Assembly (NCBI GenBank): GCA_033182465.1
Contig: CP137329.1
Span: 434,001-498,000 of the forward strand
Direction of reading: 5' to 3'
DNA from: Sanghuangporus weigelae
Lineage: Eukaryota; Basidiomycota; Agaricomycetes; Hymenochaetales; Hymenochaetaceae
Length of the DNA: 64,000 bases
A model generated the notes under the pieces. The model saw only the letters and a list, made by a program, of their open reading frames with translations, ran no database searches and was not told where the DNA came from. A program made the translations under genes and the position numbers. Shown here in pieces: positions 20,612 to 29,918 of the stretch (within the stretch, counting starts at the first letter, position 1; every line of letters begins with the position of its first letter).

Positions 20612-23600
20612 ATGTACAATAAGCGATTGCCAATACAAGCATTGCATCCCCGATTACCTATTCGAGTGAAGGTTGGAACAAAGACCCTAGCAGTCAAAGC
20701 GTTAATCGATTCCGGAGCTACATGCAGCACGATACACCCCAACTTGGTACGACACTACAGCCTATTCAAAAAGAGGCTTGATCACCCTCGACCTTTGAAT
20801 AATGCGGATGGAAGTCCCAACCAAGGAGGAGCAATCACGCACGAGGTCTACACATTAATTTTTGATGGACCTAAACCGCAGCCACAAACGTTGGCAGTAG
20901 CAACCACAGGACAGGATCAAGTGATCCTAGGAATTGACTATTTGGCCAAAGTCAATCCTGAAATTGATTGGAAGAATCAAGTATGGAATCGAAATGGTAA
21001 TTCGATACCATTCGAGCTCAACGTCATACGAGCTACCAAGAAGCGAAGGCACAGAAAGCGCAAACGGAAACGGCAAACGAAAGGCAAACCTGACAAGACA
21101 AGACCTAGGCATAACACGAAGCAACAAGCTCAGGACAGAGACAACTATCGACACTCTGGAGCACCAGGAATAATATTTGCGCCAAGGAGAGACAACAACG
21201 GACACTCTCACGAAACGAAGCCACAAGCGAAGCCGGAAACCAGACCAGCAACACCAAGACTGGAACAGGCAAAACAGACGCCAGAAGTGAAGAGTCCGAG
21301 CACGGAAAATATACCAGACTCTGCAACGAAACAGCCACAACAGGAAACGGCAAACAAGCATCATCGAGATGAGGAGGAAATAAACTACACTCCCAAGCGA
21401 TGGAAGAAACAGGCACCACAAGGAACGAGTATAGTGCAACGACGACCAAGGCACATACCGAGACGGATGATCCCAGCACGGCAACTGTACCAGACATCCG
21501 AAGGAGAAACAGAAGAGATAACAGGCAAGCATAGCCTAGACGAACAGGAGGAAATAAATGACTCTCCGAAACGTTGGAAGAAACAACCACCACAGAAGAT
21601 ACATCCACTAAGGCAAAACATGCCGGAAGATGAAGAACTCTGGCCATCACCAGAAGAAAACCCGGGCATGAAGTACAGGATACGACCACGAAAGACACGA
21701 TATCCAGAGAAGCCAGTGGCAGGCATTATACGACCCAGAACAGCATCGTTAATGCGAGGAGCTAGTCCCACACCGAAGCGTACAAGATGGGCAGACAACG
21801 AAAGCGATATCGAGATGCAAGACGAGCAGGAGACAACAGAAGACACTCCTATGCACGATATAGAGCCAGAAGACATTGAAAGTCTTAGGACGACCAACCA
21901 ACCAGCTACCCTTACCAGAAAGGAAGAGCTCGCTGCAAAGCTAGAGCTAGACATCAATCGAAATTGGTCACCAAGGCAGCAGAACCAAGTCTCACAGCCA
22001 CTGAACAAAGCGAGTTCAGTATCCCAGCAGTATTCTCAACAAAAGGCAGCTGCAGAAGGACTACTAGGAACACAGAAACGAGATTGGCGAAAACTCCTAC
22101 CAAAGGAAATAGAAGACTACGCAGATGTCTTTGATCCTGACAAGTCAAGAAGGTTACCCAAGCATACGAAATGGGATATGGCGATTAACCTCAAAGAAGG
22201 AGTACCATTACCGAAACCAAGGCCTATTATCAAGCTCACACGAGAAGAGCAAGCAGCACTCGACGCTTATGTCAAAGAGTTACTTGACAAAGGATGGATT
22301 GAAAAGGTTCAACCACATGAACCATGTCCGGTAGCAGCACCAGTCTTCTTTGTAGGAAAGAAAGACGGAGGAGCACGAGCAGTAACCGATTACCGAGACA
22401 TCAATGACACGACAGTATCAGATCCATACCCGATACCGATCATGAGTGTTCTCCCAGAAAAACTGGAGAAAGGAAAATTCTTCTTTACACTCGACATGCG
22501 ATCAGGTTACAACAACCTGCGAATCCGAGAAGGAGACGAGTGGAAGGCAGCATTCCGAGTTGGCAATGCAGTCTACAAGCCAAAGGTCATGATGTTTGGA
22601 ATGAAGAACTCACCTGCAGTATTCCAACGATTCATGAATGACAACTTCGAATATTGGCTCAGGACAGAAGAAGCACTCAACTATTTGGACGACCTTATTG
22701 GTCAAGCACAAACTGAAGAGGAACATTGGAAACTCCTCAGGGCAATTCTACAGAAATGCCAAGAGCTCGACATCTACCTCAAAATTGAGAAATGTCACTT
22801 CCTCCAAACCCAGCTCGACTACTTGGGATTTGTAGTAGGAACGAAAGGCATCCAGATGGATCCTTATAAGCTCAAAGCTATTCACGAATGGCCAGTGCCA
22901 AAGACGAAACGACAAGTTCGAAAGTTCCAAGGATTTTGTAACTTCTACCGAAGATTCATCAGGAACTATGCCGATACATTCGCACCTATTGGCGACCTTA
23001 TCAAAAAGGATCGCAAGTTCATATGGGCAGAGGCACAAGACAAGGCATTCGAAAGTATCAAGAAGGCATTCGAAACGGAAGTCGCATTGGCAATGCCAAA
23101 GCCAGACAAACCATATACATTGGAAACCGATGCATCCGATGTAGCGATTGGTGCAGTCTTACAACAAGAAGACAACCAAGGAGAACTGAGACCTTTAGGT
23201 TTCATGTCGAAAACTCTAACGAACACCCAACGAAACTATCCGACGCATGACAAAGAGATGCTAGCAATCATGGAAGCACTCAAGCATTGGAGACACCTAT
23301 TGGAGGGAACCAAAGAACCAGTAACAATCCGAAGCGATCATGCAAACCTCCGATACTTCATGACAGCTCAGAATCTATCGAGACGTCAAGCAAGATGGGC
23401 ACTAGAGTTATCACGATATAACTTCAAGATTCTCCATTGGCCAGGCAAGAAGAACCAAGCTGACGAGCTATCACGACGATCCGACTATATGCCAGAGGAC
23501 AAGGACAACTTAGGAGTTACCTTATTACCTCCTGATACGATCAAGCAACAAACATTGCGACGCACAGAGATCAACGGTCTATACAAGCTAGAAACTGAAA

Positions 23601-25090
23601 TGGTCACTATCTCTGATCCTATTATCCGAACGATCAAGAGGAACTACAATACCGAGGAGGCTAAGAAGGAAATTCAGGCGATCAAGCAGAGCAACGGCTA
23701 CAGTTACAGGAACGGCTTGCACTACGTAACCAATGCATTATATATCCCGCCGTCCGCCAACCTACGAGCGTTGCTAATCCGAAGGCGCCATGATCACAAA
23801 CTTGCAGGCCACCCAGGAGCAGAAAAGACCATAGAGCTTGTAAAGCGATCATACTATTGGCCGAAGATGGAAGAAATGATCCGAGCATATACCGCAACCT
23901 GCGACATATGTCAGCGTGCAAAACCGATTCGACAGTTTCGAAATCCGCCGCTCCAACCGTTGGAGGCACCACATCAACCATGGGAAACCATAACCTGTGA
24001 CCTGATTACCGACTTACCAGTCAGCAATGAAGGCTACAGTGCGATACTCGTTATAGTGGACAAACTCACTAAAATGGGGAAGTTCATTCCTTGCCAAGGA
24101 ATACCCAATGCTAAGCAGTTGGCACGTTTGTTCCGCCAACATGTCTTCAAATACTACGGGGCCCCTAAACGAGTAATCTCCGACCGAGGTAGCAACTTCA
24201 CCGCGCAATTCCTCAAGGAGTTCTGCAGACTCATCGATGTCGATTGGAAAACTAGTACAGCGTATCATCCACAAACCGATGGTCAAACCGAGCGACTAAA
24301 TCAAGAGCTTGAACAGTACTTACGCTGCTATGTGTCCTACCGACAAACAGATTGGGCAGAGTACGTCGATATAGCAGAATTCGCCTATAACAATAGGAAG
24401 CACAGTACCACACATCAGTCACCATTCTATACACTGTATGGATGGCATCCTCACCTGGACGTTGCGGAGACCGGTGATTCAAACGTCCCAGAAGCAATAA
24501 ATCACCTAGAGGAGCTTCGACAAGTACAGCAAGAAGCCTATAATTCGATTAGGCAAGCAAACGAGGCAATGAAGCTTTATGCAGACCTGCATCGAGGCAA
24601 ACTGCCGGAGTACAAGCCAGGAGACGAAGTATTACTAGACATGAGGAATCTCAGTCGATTGGAACCAACGAAGAAACTTGCAATGAAATGGGCAGGGCCT
24701 TATAAAGTCGAGAAGGCAGTCGGACAAGTGTCATTCAGATTACGCTTACCCGAAACCCTTCCGATCCACCCAGTGTTTCATGCGAGTCTTCTCAGGCCTT
24801 ACAAACGAAAGGAATACCCTGGAAGACCCACTTTGGATGAACCACCACCTATTGAAGTGGAGGGAGAAGCAGAGTACGAAGTGGAGACGATTCATAATAC
24901 AAGACGTCATCGGAGCAAGGTCCAATACCTTATCCAATGGAAAGGATACCAGGAGCGAACATGGGAGCCACTTGACAACCTCAAGAACTCCTATCAAATG
25001 ATCGAAGCATTCCATAAAAAGTATCCTCAGGCAATCCAGCCACCGAACCTTAACCAATGGATCGCCGCACGAAAACGAATGAGGCAATAG
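20612..25090 (+). CDS. pol: Pol polyprotein: protease, RT, RNase H, integrase, chromodomain
   Basis: 1492 residues, uninterrupted. Aspartic protease DSGA at about 33-36; a long basic, low-complexity spacer (about 145-470); reverse transcriptase with FTLDMRSGY near 625 and YLDD near 690; RNase H with ETDASDVAIGAVL near 835; integrase with the HHCC zinc finger (H..H...C..C, about 1060-1095), catalytic Asp in TCDLITDL and SDRGSNFTA and Glu in TDGQTERLNQE; C-terminal chromodomain (YLIQWKGY..TWEPLDNL, about 1430-1470). All catalytic residues are present. The chromodomain places it in the chromoviruses, which may read histone marks for target choice. Translation must re-initiate or use an unseen join from gag. 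Confidence 0.97.
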   Translation: MYNKRLPIQALHPRLPIRVKVGTKTLAVKALIDSGATCSTIHPNLVRHYSLFKKRLDHPRPLNNADGSPNQGGAITHEVYTLIFDGPKPQPQTLAVATTGQDQVILGIDYLAKVNPEIDWKNQVWNRNGNSIPFELNVIRATKKRRHRKRKRKRQTKGKPDKTRPRHNTKQQAQDRDNYRHSGAPGIIFAPRRDNNGHSHETKPQAKPETRPATPRLEQAKQTPEVKSPSTENIPDSATKQPQQETANKHHRDEEEINYTPKRWKKQAPQGTSIVQRRPRHIPRRMIPARQLYQTSEGETEEITGKHSLDEQEEINDSPKRWKKQPPQKIHPLRQNMPEDEELWPSPEENPGMKYRIRPRKTRYPEKPVAGIIRPRTASLMRGASPTPKRTRWADNESDIEMQDEQETTEDTPMHDIEPEDIESLRTTNQPATLTRKEELAAKLELDINRNWSPRQQNQVSQPLNKASSVSQQYSQQKAAAEGLLGTQKRDWRKLLPKEIEDYADVFDPDKSRRLPKHTKWDMAINLKEGVPLPKPRPIIKLTREEQAALDAYVKELLDKGWIEKVQPHEPCPVAAPVFFVGKKDGGARAVTDYRDINDTTVSDPYPIPIMSVLPEKLEKGKFFFTLDMRSGYNNLRIREGDEWKAAFRVGNAVYKPKVMMFGMKNSPAVFQRFMNDNFEYWLRTEEALNYLDDLIGQAQTEEEHWKLLRAILQKCQELDIYLKIEKCHFLQTQLDYLGFVVGTKGIQMDPYKLKAIHEWPVPKTKRQVRKFQGFCNFYRRFIRNYADTFAPIGDLIKKDRKFIWAEAQDKAFESIKKAFETEVALAMPKPDKPYTLETDASDVAIGAVLQQEDNQGELRPLGFMSKTLTNTQRNYPTHDKEMLAIMEALKHWRHLLEGTKEPVTIRSDHANLRYFMTAQNLSRRQARWALELSRYNFKILHWPGKKNQADELSRRSDYMPEDKDNLGVTLLPPDTIKQQTLRRTEINGLYKLETEMVTISDPIIRTIKRNYNTEEAKKEIQAIKQSNGYSYRNGLHYVTNALYIPPSANLRALLIRRRHDHKLAGHPGAEKTIELVKRSYYWPKMEEMIRAYTATCDICQRAKPIRQFRNPPLQPLEAPHQPWETITCDLITDLPVSNEGYSAILVIVDKLTKMGKFIPCQGIPNAKQLARLFRQHVFKYYGAPKRVISDRGSNFTAQFLKEFCRLIDVDWKTSTAYHPQTDGQTERLNQELEQYLRCYVSYRQTDWAEYVDIAEFAYNNRKHSTTHQSPFYTLYGWHPHLDVAETGDSNVPEAINHLEELRQVQQEAYNSIRQANEAMKLYADLHRGKLPEYKPGDEVLLDMRNLSRLEPTKKLAMKWAGPYKVEKAVGQVSFRLRLPETLPIHPVFHASLLRPYKRKEYPGRPTLDEPPPIEVEGEAEYEVETIHNTRRHRSKVQYLIQWKGYQERTWEPLDNLKNSYQMIEAFHKKYPQAIQPPNLNQWIAARKRMRQ

Positions 25091-25265
25091 TTGCATCACA
25101 TGCACTCCACCCGATGGAGCCGCTTATGGATCCACAATAGAGACGATGAGTAAGGTCCCCAATGACCTTACCAAGCGATGACATCAATGTGGCACACCAA
25201 AGCGAGAGCAGAGATAGAAGAATTAGGCAAGACATCGCCGACATACCAACAAGATGGTATAAAAC

Positions 25266-26342
25266 ATGGAGAACTTCGAGCTAAGGAACAACAACTCGAA
25301 TCTCAACAGCTCTACTTCACTGCAGACGAACCACTACTCAGCTATGCCTATTTTCGACGAGCTACATGCATTCTGTCAACCAGAAGATGCACCAGAATGG
25401 ACATTTACACTCAGGCCACCGACCGAACGTTATCAATGGCCACAGCTGTGCAACCGATTCAACGAAGAGAACTACGAAGATGAGATTGTACCCCTATGCC
25501 CAGGGAAGTACTTCGATGATCTATTCGACAAGTGGAACGCAGTCCACCACAACCGAGACGAAATACCCCACCTTATGATGGCGAATCACTCAGACGAGTG
25601 GTTATTCAAACTCAGTAACCCTCGAGACGCAGCATTACGCCGACTCAATGATGATGCATTTCTAACCTACGCGATCGAACTCGAAACACAAGCATTACAC
25701 CGAGGCAAGATCGACTTTAGGCACGAAACGACATACAAGAACATCATGGGTATCTATCATTCGGCAATCCAAATTTGCGCCTACCGACGAGACATGACTA
25801 CCGCAATTCTTAACCGAATGATGCGATGGAGTCACTATCATCCGATGAGCATCGATGCGATGAAGTATATTATATACATAGCCGACCAGACGGGCTTCTA
25901 TGCATCCCACACCATGCAGTTCATGACGGTACTCAACATGACGAAGTATTACGAAGGAACGAGATACCGAACAGTTATTGAAGCGAGGAACTCCACTACG
26001 GACGAGGTACCACTCGACAACATCGAACACCACGTAGTCGAAGGCAAAGAGGTTAACTACGACCCTCATTACCTTATGGAACTCAACAACCGAGAGGAAG
26101 AAGCCAGAGAAAAACTACAGGCTACACGACACCCATTGCTGGAAGATCTGATGATCTCAGTCTACCAGTACCCGAACGAACTCTACCAACCGGACGAGAT
26201 GCTTACTATGTCAGAACAGGAGGACATGTACATACACTCCGACGATACAGAGTCAAGTGAAGAAGGTGAAAGCAGGGAACTATATACCCCAGCGAACTCG
26301 GCCCAGACTACACCTGAGGCTGAAGAATCCGAAGATTTGTAA
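25266..26342 (+). CDS. Accessory ORF downstream of pol
   Basis: 358 residues, MENFELRNNN... to ...EESEDL. N-terminal QPEDAPEWTFTLRPP and YQWPQLCNRF segments, a helical middle (KYIIYIADQTGFYASHTMQF), acidic C-terminus with Ser/Glu runs. No signal peptide or transmembrane segment, so it is not an envelope protein. Family not recognised. The gap of 175 bases after pol and the intact frame suggest a subgenomic or re-initiated product. Position matches accessory or env-like ORFs in some Ty3-type elements. Confidence 0.6.
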   Translation: MENFELRNNNSNLNSSTSLQTNHYSAMPIFDELHAFCQPEDAPEWTFTLRPPTERYQWPQLCNRFNEENYEDEIVPLCPGKYFDDLFDKWNAVHHNRDEIPHLMMANHSDEWLFKLSNPRDAALRRLNDDAFLTYAIELETQALHRGKIDFRHETTYKNIMGIYHSAIQICAYRRDMTTAILNRMMRWSHYHPMSIDAMKYIIYIADQTGFYASHTMQFMTVLNMTKYYEGTRYRTVIEARNSTTDEVPLDNIEHHVVEGKEVNYDPHYLMELNNREEEAREKLQATRHPLLEDLMISVYQYPNELYQPDEMLTMSEQEDMYIHSDDTESSEEGESRELYTPANSAQTTPEAEESEDL

Positions 26343-26344
26343 AC

Positions 26345-26881
26345 AACTCTTCTTTTATGCAACCCCTTTCCCATATCGTGACCCGACATGGTCAATTATG
26401 CATTTCATTCTTACCTTATGGTATTCATGGTCACATCCGACCAAATTATGCTTTATGCACCTCTTTATTTCACGCTTATTCGGCCAACCAGCACAAATGA
26501 AGCACTATGCAGAAGTGTCAAAGAACCTACAAGGGCCTAGACATTTTGTATATTGTTTTATTGTGCCGGCTCCGAATTAGCAGATTATGCCTACCTTTTA
26601 TTATCCTCTATGCAACGGAGAAGCCAAAAGTTTACGTGAAGTCACTCCCTTGCATCATGCTAGGATGTGCCTTCACGCTGAAAGGCACTCAAATTACACT
26701 CTTTCTTCGAAAAACTCCATTTGGGGGTTGAAGAGCCGTAGGTAAACACCTGGAACTTCACTCCCAAATTGGTATAAAACTTATTCATTAACGACTTTAT
26801 GATTTCTTTCTTATCACTTTCAATTGCGTCATATTCTTTACACGATGCACATTTCATATTCATATCCCTTCCCACCACCCT
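26345..26881. other. Element 3' spacer, no gene seen
   Basis: AT-rich stretch between the accessory ORF and the antisense gene. A frame at 26257-26580 overlaps the accessory ORF and has no supporting feature. Confidence 0.4.
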
Positions 26882-27197
26882 TTACAAGTCAATGTCTTCC
26901 CAGACACCCTTTTCACGACGTTCCTGCGAAGCAATACCTGCATTTTCGACGACTGGATCGATATCCTCAACGTCATAACCGAGCGCGAGGTGAACTCGAA
27001 GCGCGACAGTAGTAACATCGCGCTGGAATGATTGCATTTCGAAGTCGGCCTCCTAGAGGATGATTAACGACTTGAAACGGCACAGAGCATGCATCACTTA
27101 CCTGAGCACGCCTCTTACGCTCCAAAAACCAATGATTTATGCCGAAAATCGCGACAATAACGACAAAAACAGTAACAGCAGCGGCGACTTTCGACAT
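26882..27197 (-). CDS. Antisense, spliced gene for an 88-residue single-pass membrane protein inside the chromovirus
   Basis: Minus-strand exons 27197-27102 and 27052-26882 are separated by a 49-nt intron with consensus ends (GTAAGT...CTCTAG) in phase 0. The product begins MSKVAAAVTVFVVIVAIFGI, a transmembrane segment (about 4-24), then HWFLERKRRAQ, and a soluble tail of about 55 residues rich in acidic residues (GYDVEDIDPVVENAG..EKGVWEDIDL). It lies between the accessory ORF and the 3' LTR, read against the element. Topology would be N-terminal anchor, basic flank cytosolic. I do not recognise the family. It may be a captured host gene or an element-encoded antisense membrane protein. There are 124 bases between its ATG and the LTR, so its promoter probably includes LTR sequence. 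Confidence 0.65.
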
Positions 27198-27308
27198 TTT
27201 GGAGCAGAGATGATGATGGTTTGATAGCAAAAATCAACCATCACTAGGCGACCCTTTATCCGAGCTTTCTCACGGATTAGGATGAACATTTCTCCGAAAG
27301 TTCATCTT

Positions 27309-27321
27309 AGGGGGGGTGTAG
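27309..27321 (+). other. Polypurine tract
   Basis: AGGGGGGG followed by TGTAG directly before the 3' LTR (TGAAAGG at 27322); primes plus-strand DNA synthesis in LTR elements. Confidence 0.75.
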
Positions 27322-28833
27322 TGAAAGGATCCGCTCAAAAACTCGCATCAGGATCGACACGATCAACAGATCTACACGATCAGCTTTCCAAACGCGACCG
27401 GTAACCAAGCCAGCTATCAAAGGCCCAAGCAATCGAGCGGCCTAGGCAACAGTAACCCGTTACCACCCGAGCGCTAGAAGCACCGAAACGGATACGTAAT
27501 CCCGCTAACAGCTAACACCGCCGACCGCCTATTACCGCGGACTACCACTCTAACGCCGCCGACCAAGCAACCAGAGCGACCTCGATCAAAAGAAGCGATC
27601 AAACTTCTTAGAAGTCCAGAAGCACAACTACTAAAGCCTAAACGCTAAAAGGCTAAAGGCTAATAAGGTTTATGGAGACCTCACTGGCATTTCAGCACTG
27701 TCAAGTCTGTGCACGAGTTTACATGGTCCTTTATGAAGTATACTACTTAGTATGCACGGCAACGGTTGGTACGCGTGACTGTCACATCGAAACCGAGCGA
27801 CACCTTCAGGATACAATGCATTCCAATCCACCAAGCCCAATAGTACCCAAGAAACGAGAGGAACTCACGATCACAACTCGGACCCCTCGAACTGCGAACC
27901 CGATAACTTGGAGAATGATTGGATGGTATAGACCGGAGTTGCACACACCATGTCCAGCATCTACGATACAGGCAAACCTTTATTTACCGAGAGATGCGAA
28001 CCTGGAAACCAAGCAATTACAACTCCTTATACAACGAAGGATATGGCGCTACATTCGAGATATACGATACGAAGGCAAAGCATGGCTAGTCACCAGAACC
28101 CAGCAGAACCCACCAGCAGAGCTTATGCAGTTCATGATATGCCTTGGACCATACTCTACACCGACCCGACACCTTAACACTGACGTGCGAGTTATGCTTA
28201 CCCTCGCTGGACCTCGAGATGAATTCCGAAGAATTACATACCGAGCAGCCTACATCGCTCCAAGAGCAAAGATGCCACTCAATGACGGCAATGACATCGT
28301 TATGGAGTACTGACAGTGGAGCATTCCATATCGGAGCACCACCTCTATTGTCTCAGTCAGCAACTCCAAAGAATTCTGTCATAGTGGAGACGACCTTACA
28401 AAGATTGGAGCAAAGTGGAGCGAAGCGCAGCAGGATGACAAAGGAACAGATGTAATGGTGGAGGAAAGTGGAGTAAAGTGGAGACAGGATGAGTAAGAAA
28501 TAGGACGGAAAATGGAATATCTGGGAGCATAAATAGTTGTAGGATTAGGCCCTCATTTCCCCATCTTTCGATCCTCTTAACACACTGGTGTAAAGCTTGC
28601 CCTACAGCAAGCTATTACTGTGTGCTTTGTACTATCACGCCTCTTGGAAATCCCAATCTGCTTTACTATTACCTCGTATCTGAAAGCATCCATAACTCGG
28701 ACAGTGACTAAGAAGGCTAGTAAGGGACCGCGTGGTACAGCCAGACGTGGGTAGATAAGATCACCTCTGCACAACACACCGCTGCTTAGGCAAAAGGATT
28801 GAACCGGTGTAACCCCGGGCCTACTCCCTAACA
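27322..28833 (+). repeat. 3' LTR of the chromovirus
   Basis: 1512 bp, same length and apparently same sequence as 16544-18055, ending CTAACA just before the GCATG target duplicate. Confidence 0.95.
27672..28313 (+). CDS. LTR (U3)-encoded ORF, 3' LTR copy
   Basis: Identical in protein sequence to the 213-residue ORF at 16894-17535. This is the copy that would be present in the genomic transcript, at its 3' end, in the manner of U3 genes of some retroviruses. Confidence 0.6.
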   Translation: METSLAFQHCQVCARVYMVLYEVYYLVCTATVGTRDCHIETERHLQDTMHSNPPSPIVPKKREELTITTRTPRTANPITWRMIGWYRPELHTPCPASTIQANLYLPRDANLETKQLQLLIQRRIWRYIRDIRYEGKAWLVTRTQQNPPAELMQFMICLGPYSTPTRHLNTDVRVMLTLAGPRDEFRRITYRAAYIAPRAKMPLNDGNDIVMEY

Positions 28834-28835
28834 GC

Positions 28836-29393
28836 ATGGCAACAGTTGGCACACATGACTGTCACATTGAAACCGAGCGACACCTTCAAGATACAATGCA
28901 TTCCAATCCACCAAACCCAATAGTACCCAAGAAACGAGAGAAACTCACGATCACAACTCGAACCCCACGAACTGCAAACCCGATAACTTGGAGAATGATT
29001 GGATGGTATAGACCGGAGTTGCACACACCATGTCCAGCATCCACGATACAGGCAAACCTTTATTTACCAAGAGATGCGAACCTGGAGACCAAGCAATTAC
29101 AACTCCTTATACAACAAAAGATATGGTGCTACATTCGAGATATACGATATGAAGGCAAAGCATGGCTAGTCACCAGAACCCAGCAGAATCCGCCAGCAGA
29201 GCTTATGCAGTTCATGATATGCCTTGGACCATACTCTACACCGACCCGACAACTTAACACTGACGCGCGAGTTATGCTTACCCTTGCTGGACCTCGAGAT
29301 GAATTCCGAAGAATCACATACCGAGCAGCCTACATCGCTCCAAGAGCAAAGATGCCACTCAACGACGGCAATGACATCGTTATGGAGTACTGA
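28836..29393 (+). pseudogene. LTR ORF in the old solo LTR, separated from its N-terminus by the young element
   Basis: 185 codons open to the same NDGNDIVMEY end. Its first 28 or so codons lie at 16457-16543, upstream of the young insertion; ignoring the insertion the frame is continuous (..YYLVC then MATVG). Compared with the young copy I count about 14 silent and 7 amino-acid changes. Confidence 0.7.
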
Positions 29394-29918
29394 CAGTGGA
29401 GCATTCCATATCGGAGCACCACCTCTATTGTCTCAGTCAGCAACTCCACAGAAAACTGTCATAGTGGAGACGACCTTACAAAGACTGGAGCAAAGTGGAG
29501 CGAAGCGCAGCAGGATGACAAAGGAACAGATGTAATGGTGGAGAAAAGTGGAGTAAAGTGGAGACAGGATGAGTAAGAAATAGGATGGAAAATGGAATAT
29601 CTGGGAGCATAAATAGCTGTAGGATTAGGCCCTCATTTCCCCATCTTTCGATCCTCTTAACACACTGGTGTAAAGCTTGCCCTACAGCGAGCTATTACTG
29701 TGTGCTTTGTACTATCACACCTCTTGGAAATCCCAATCTGCTTTACTATCACCTCGTATCTAAAAGCATCCATAACTCGGACCGCAACTAGGAAGGCTAG
29801 TAAGGGACCGCGTGGTATAGCCAGACGTGGGTAGATAAGATCACCTCTGCACAACACACCGCTGCTTAGGCAAAAGGATCAAACCGGTGTAAACCCGGGC
29901 CTTCTCCCTAACAAGATG

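Larger units (their letters stand above)
16544..28833 (+). mobile_element. Full-length Ty3-type chromovirus, 12,290 bp, TSD GCATG
   Basis: Bounded by 1512-bp LTRs (16544-18055, 27322-28833) that look identical in the sequence and encode identical 213-residue ORFs. Flanked by GCATG at 16539-16543 and 28834-28838. Internal order: putative PBS, two upstream ORFs, gag with a zinc knuckle, pol (protease, reverse transcriptase, RNase H, integrase, chromodomain), a 358-residue ORF, an antisense spliced gene, polypurine tract. All main frames are open, so the insertion is recent and possibly active. It inserted into an older LTR of its own family, which fits chromodomain-guided or simply repeat-rich targeting. 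Confidence 0.95.
14450..29913 (+). mobile_element. Old solo LTR, split by two later insertions, TSD AGATG
   Basis: Pieces 14450-14633, 16287-16543 and 28834-29913 reassemble to one LTR of about 1.5 kb closely related to the LTRs of the young element (TGAAAGGATCC...CCCTAACA). Its outer ends are flanked by AGATG at 14445-14449 and 29914-29918, so it was a solo LTR, formed by LTR-LTR recombination, before the insertions. It differs from the young LTR by roughly 4 percent in the alignable coding part. Insert 1 is 14634-16286, insert 2 is 16544-28833. Confidence 0.9.

Noticed and set aside
20927-22008. Long minus-strand frames opposite pol
   Set aside because: They are shadows of the low-complexity spacer of pol; Ser/Val/Leu-rich artefacts.
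26257-26580. 107-codon frame after the accessory ORF
   Set aside because: Overlaps the accessory ORF and runs into AT-rich spacer; no supporting feature.
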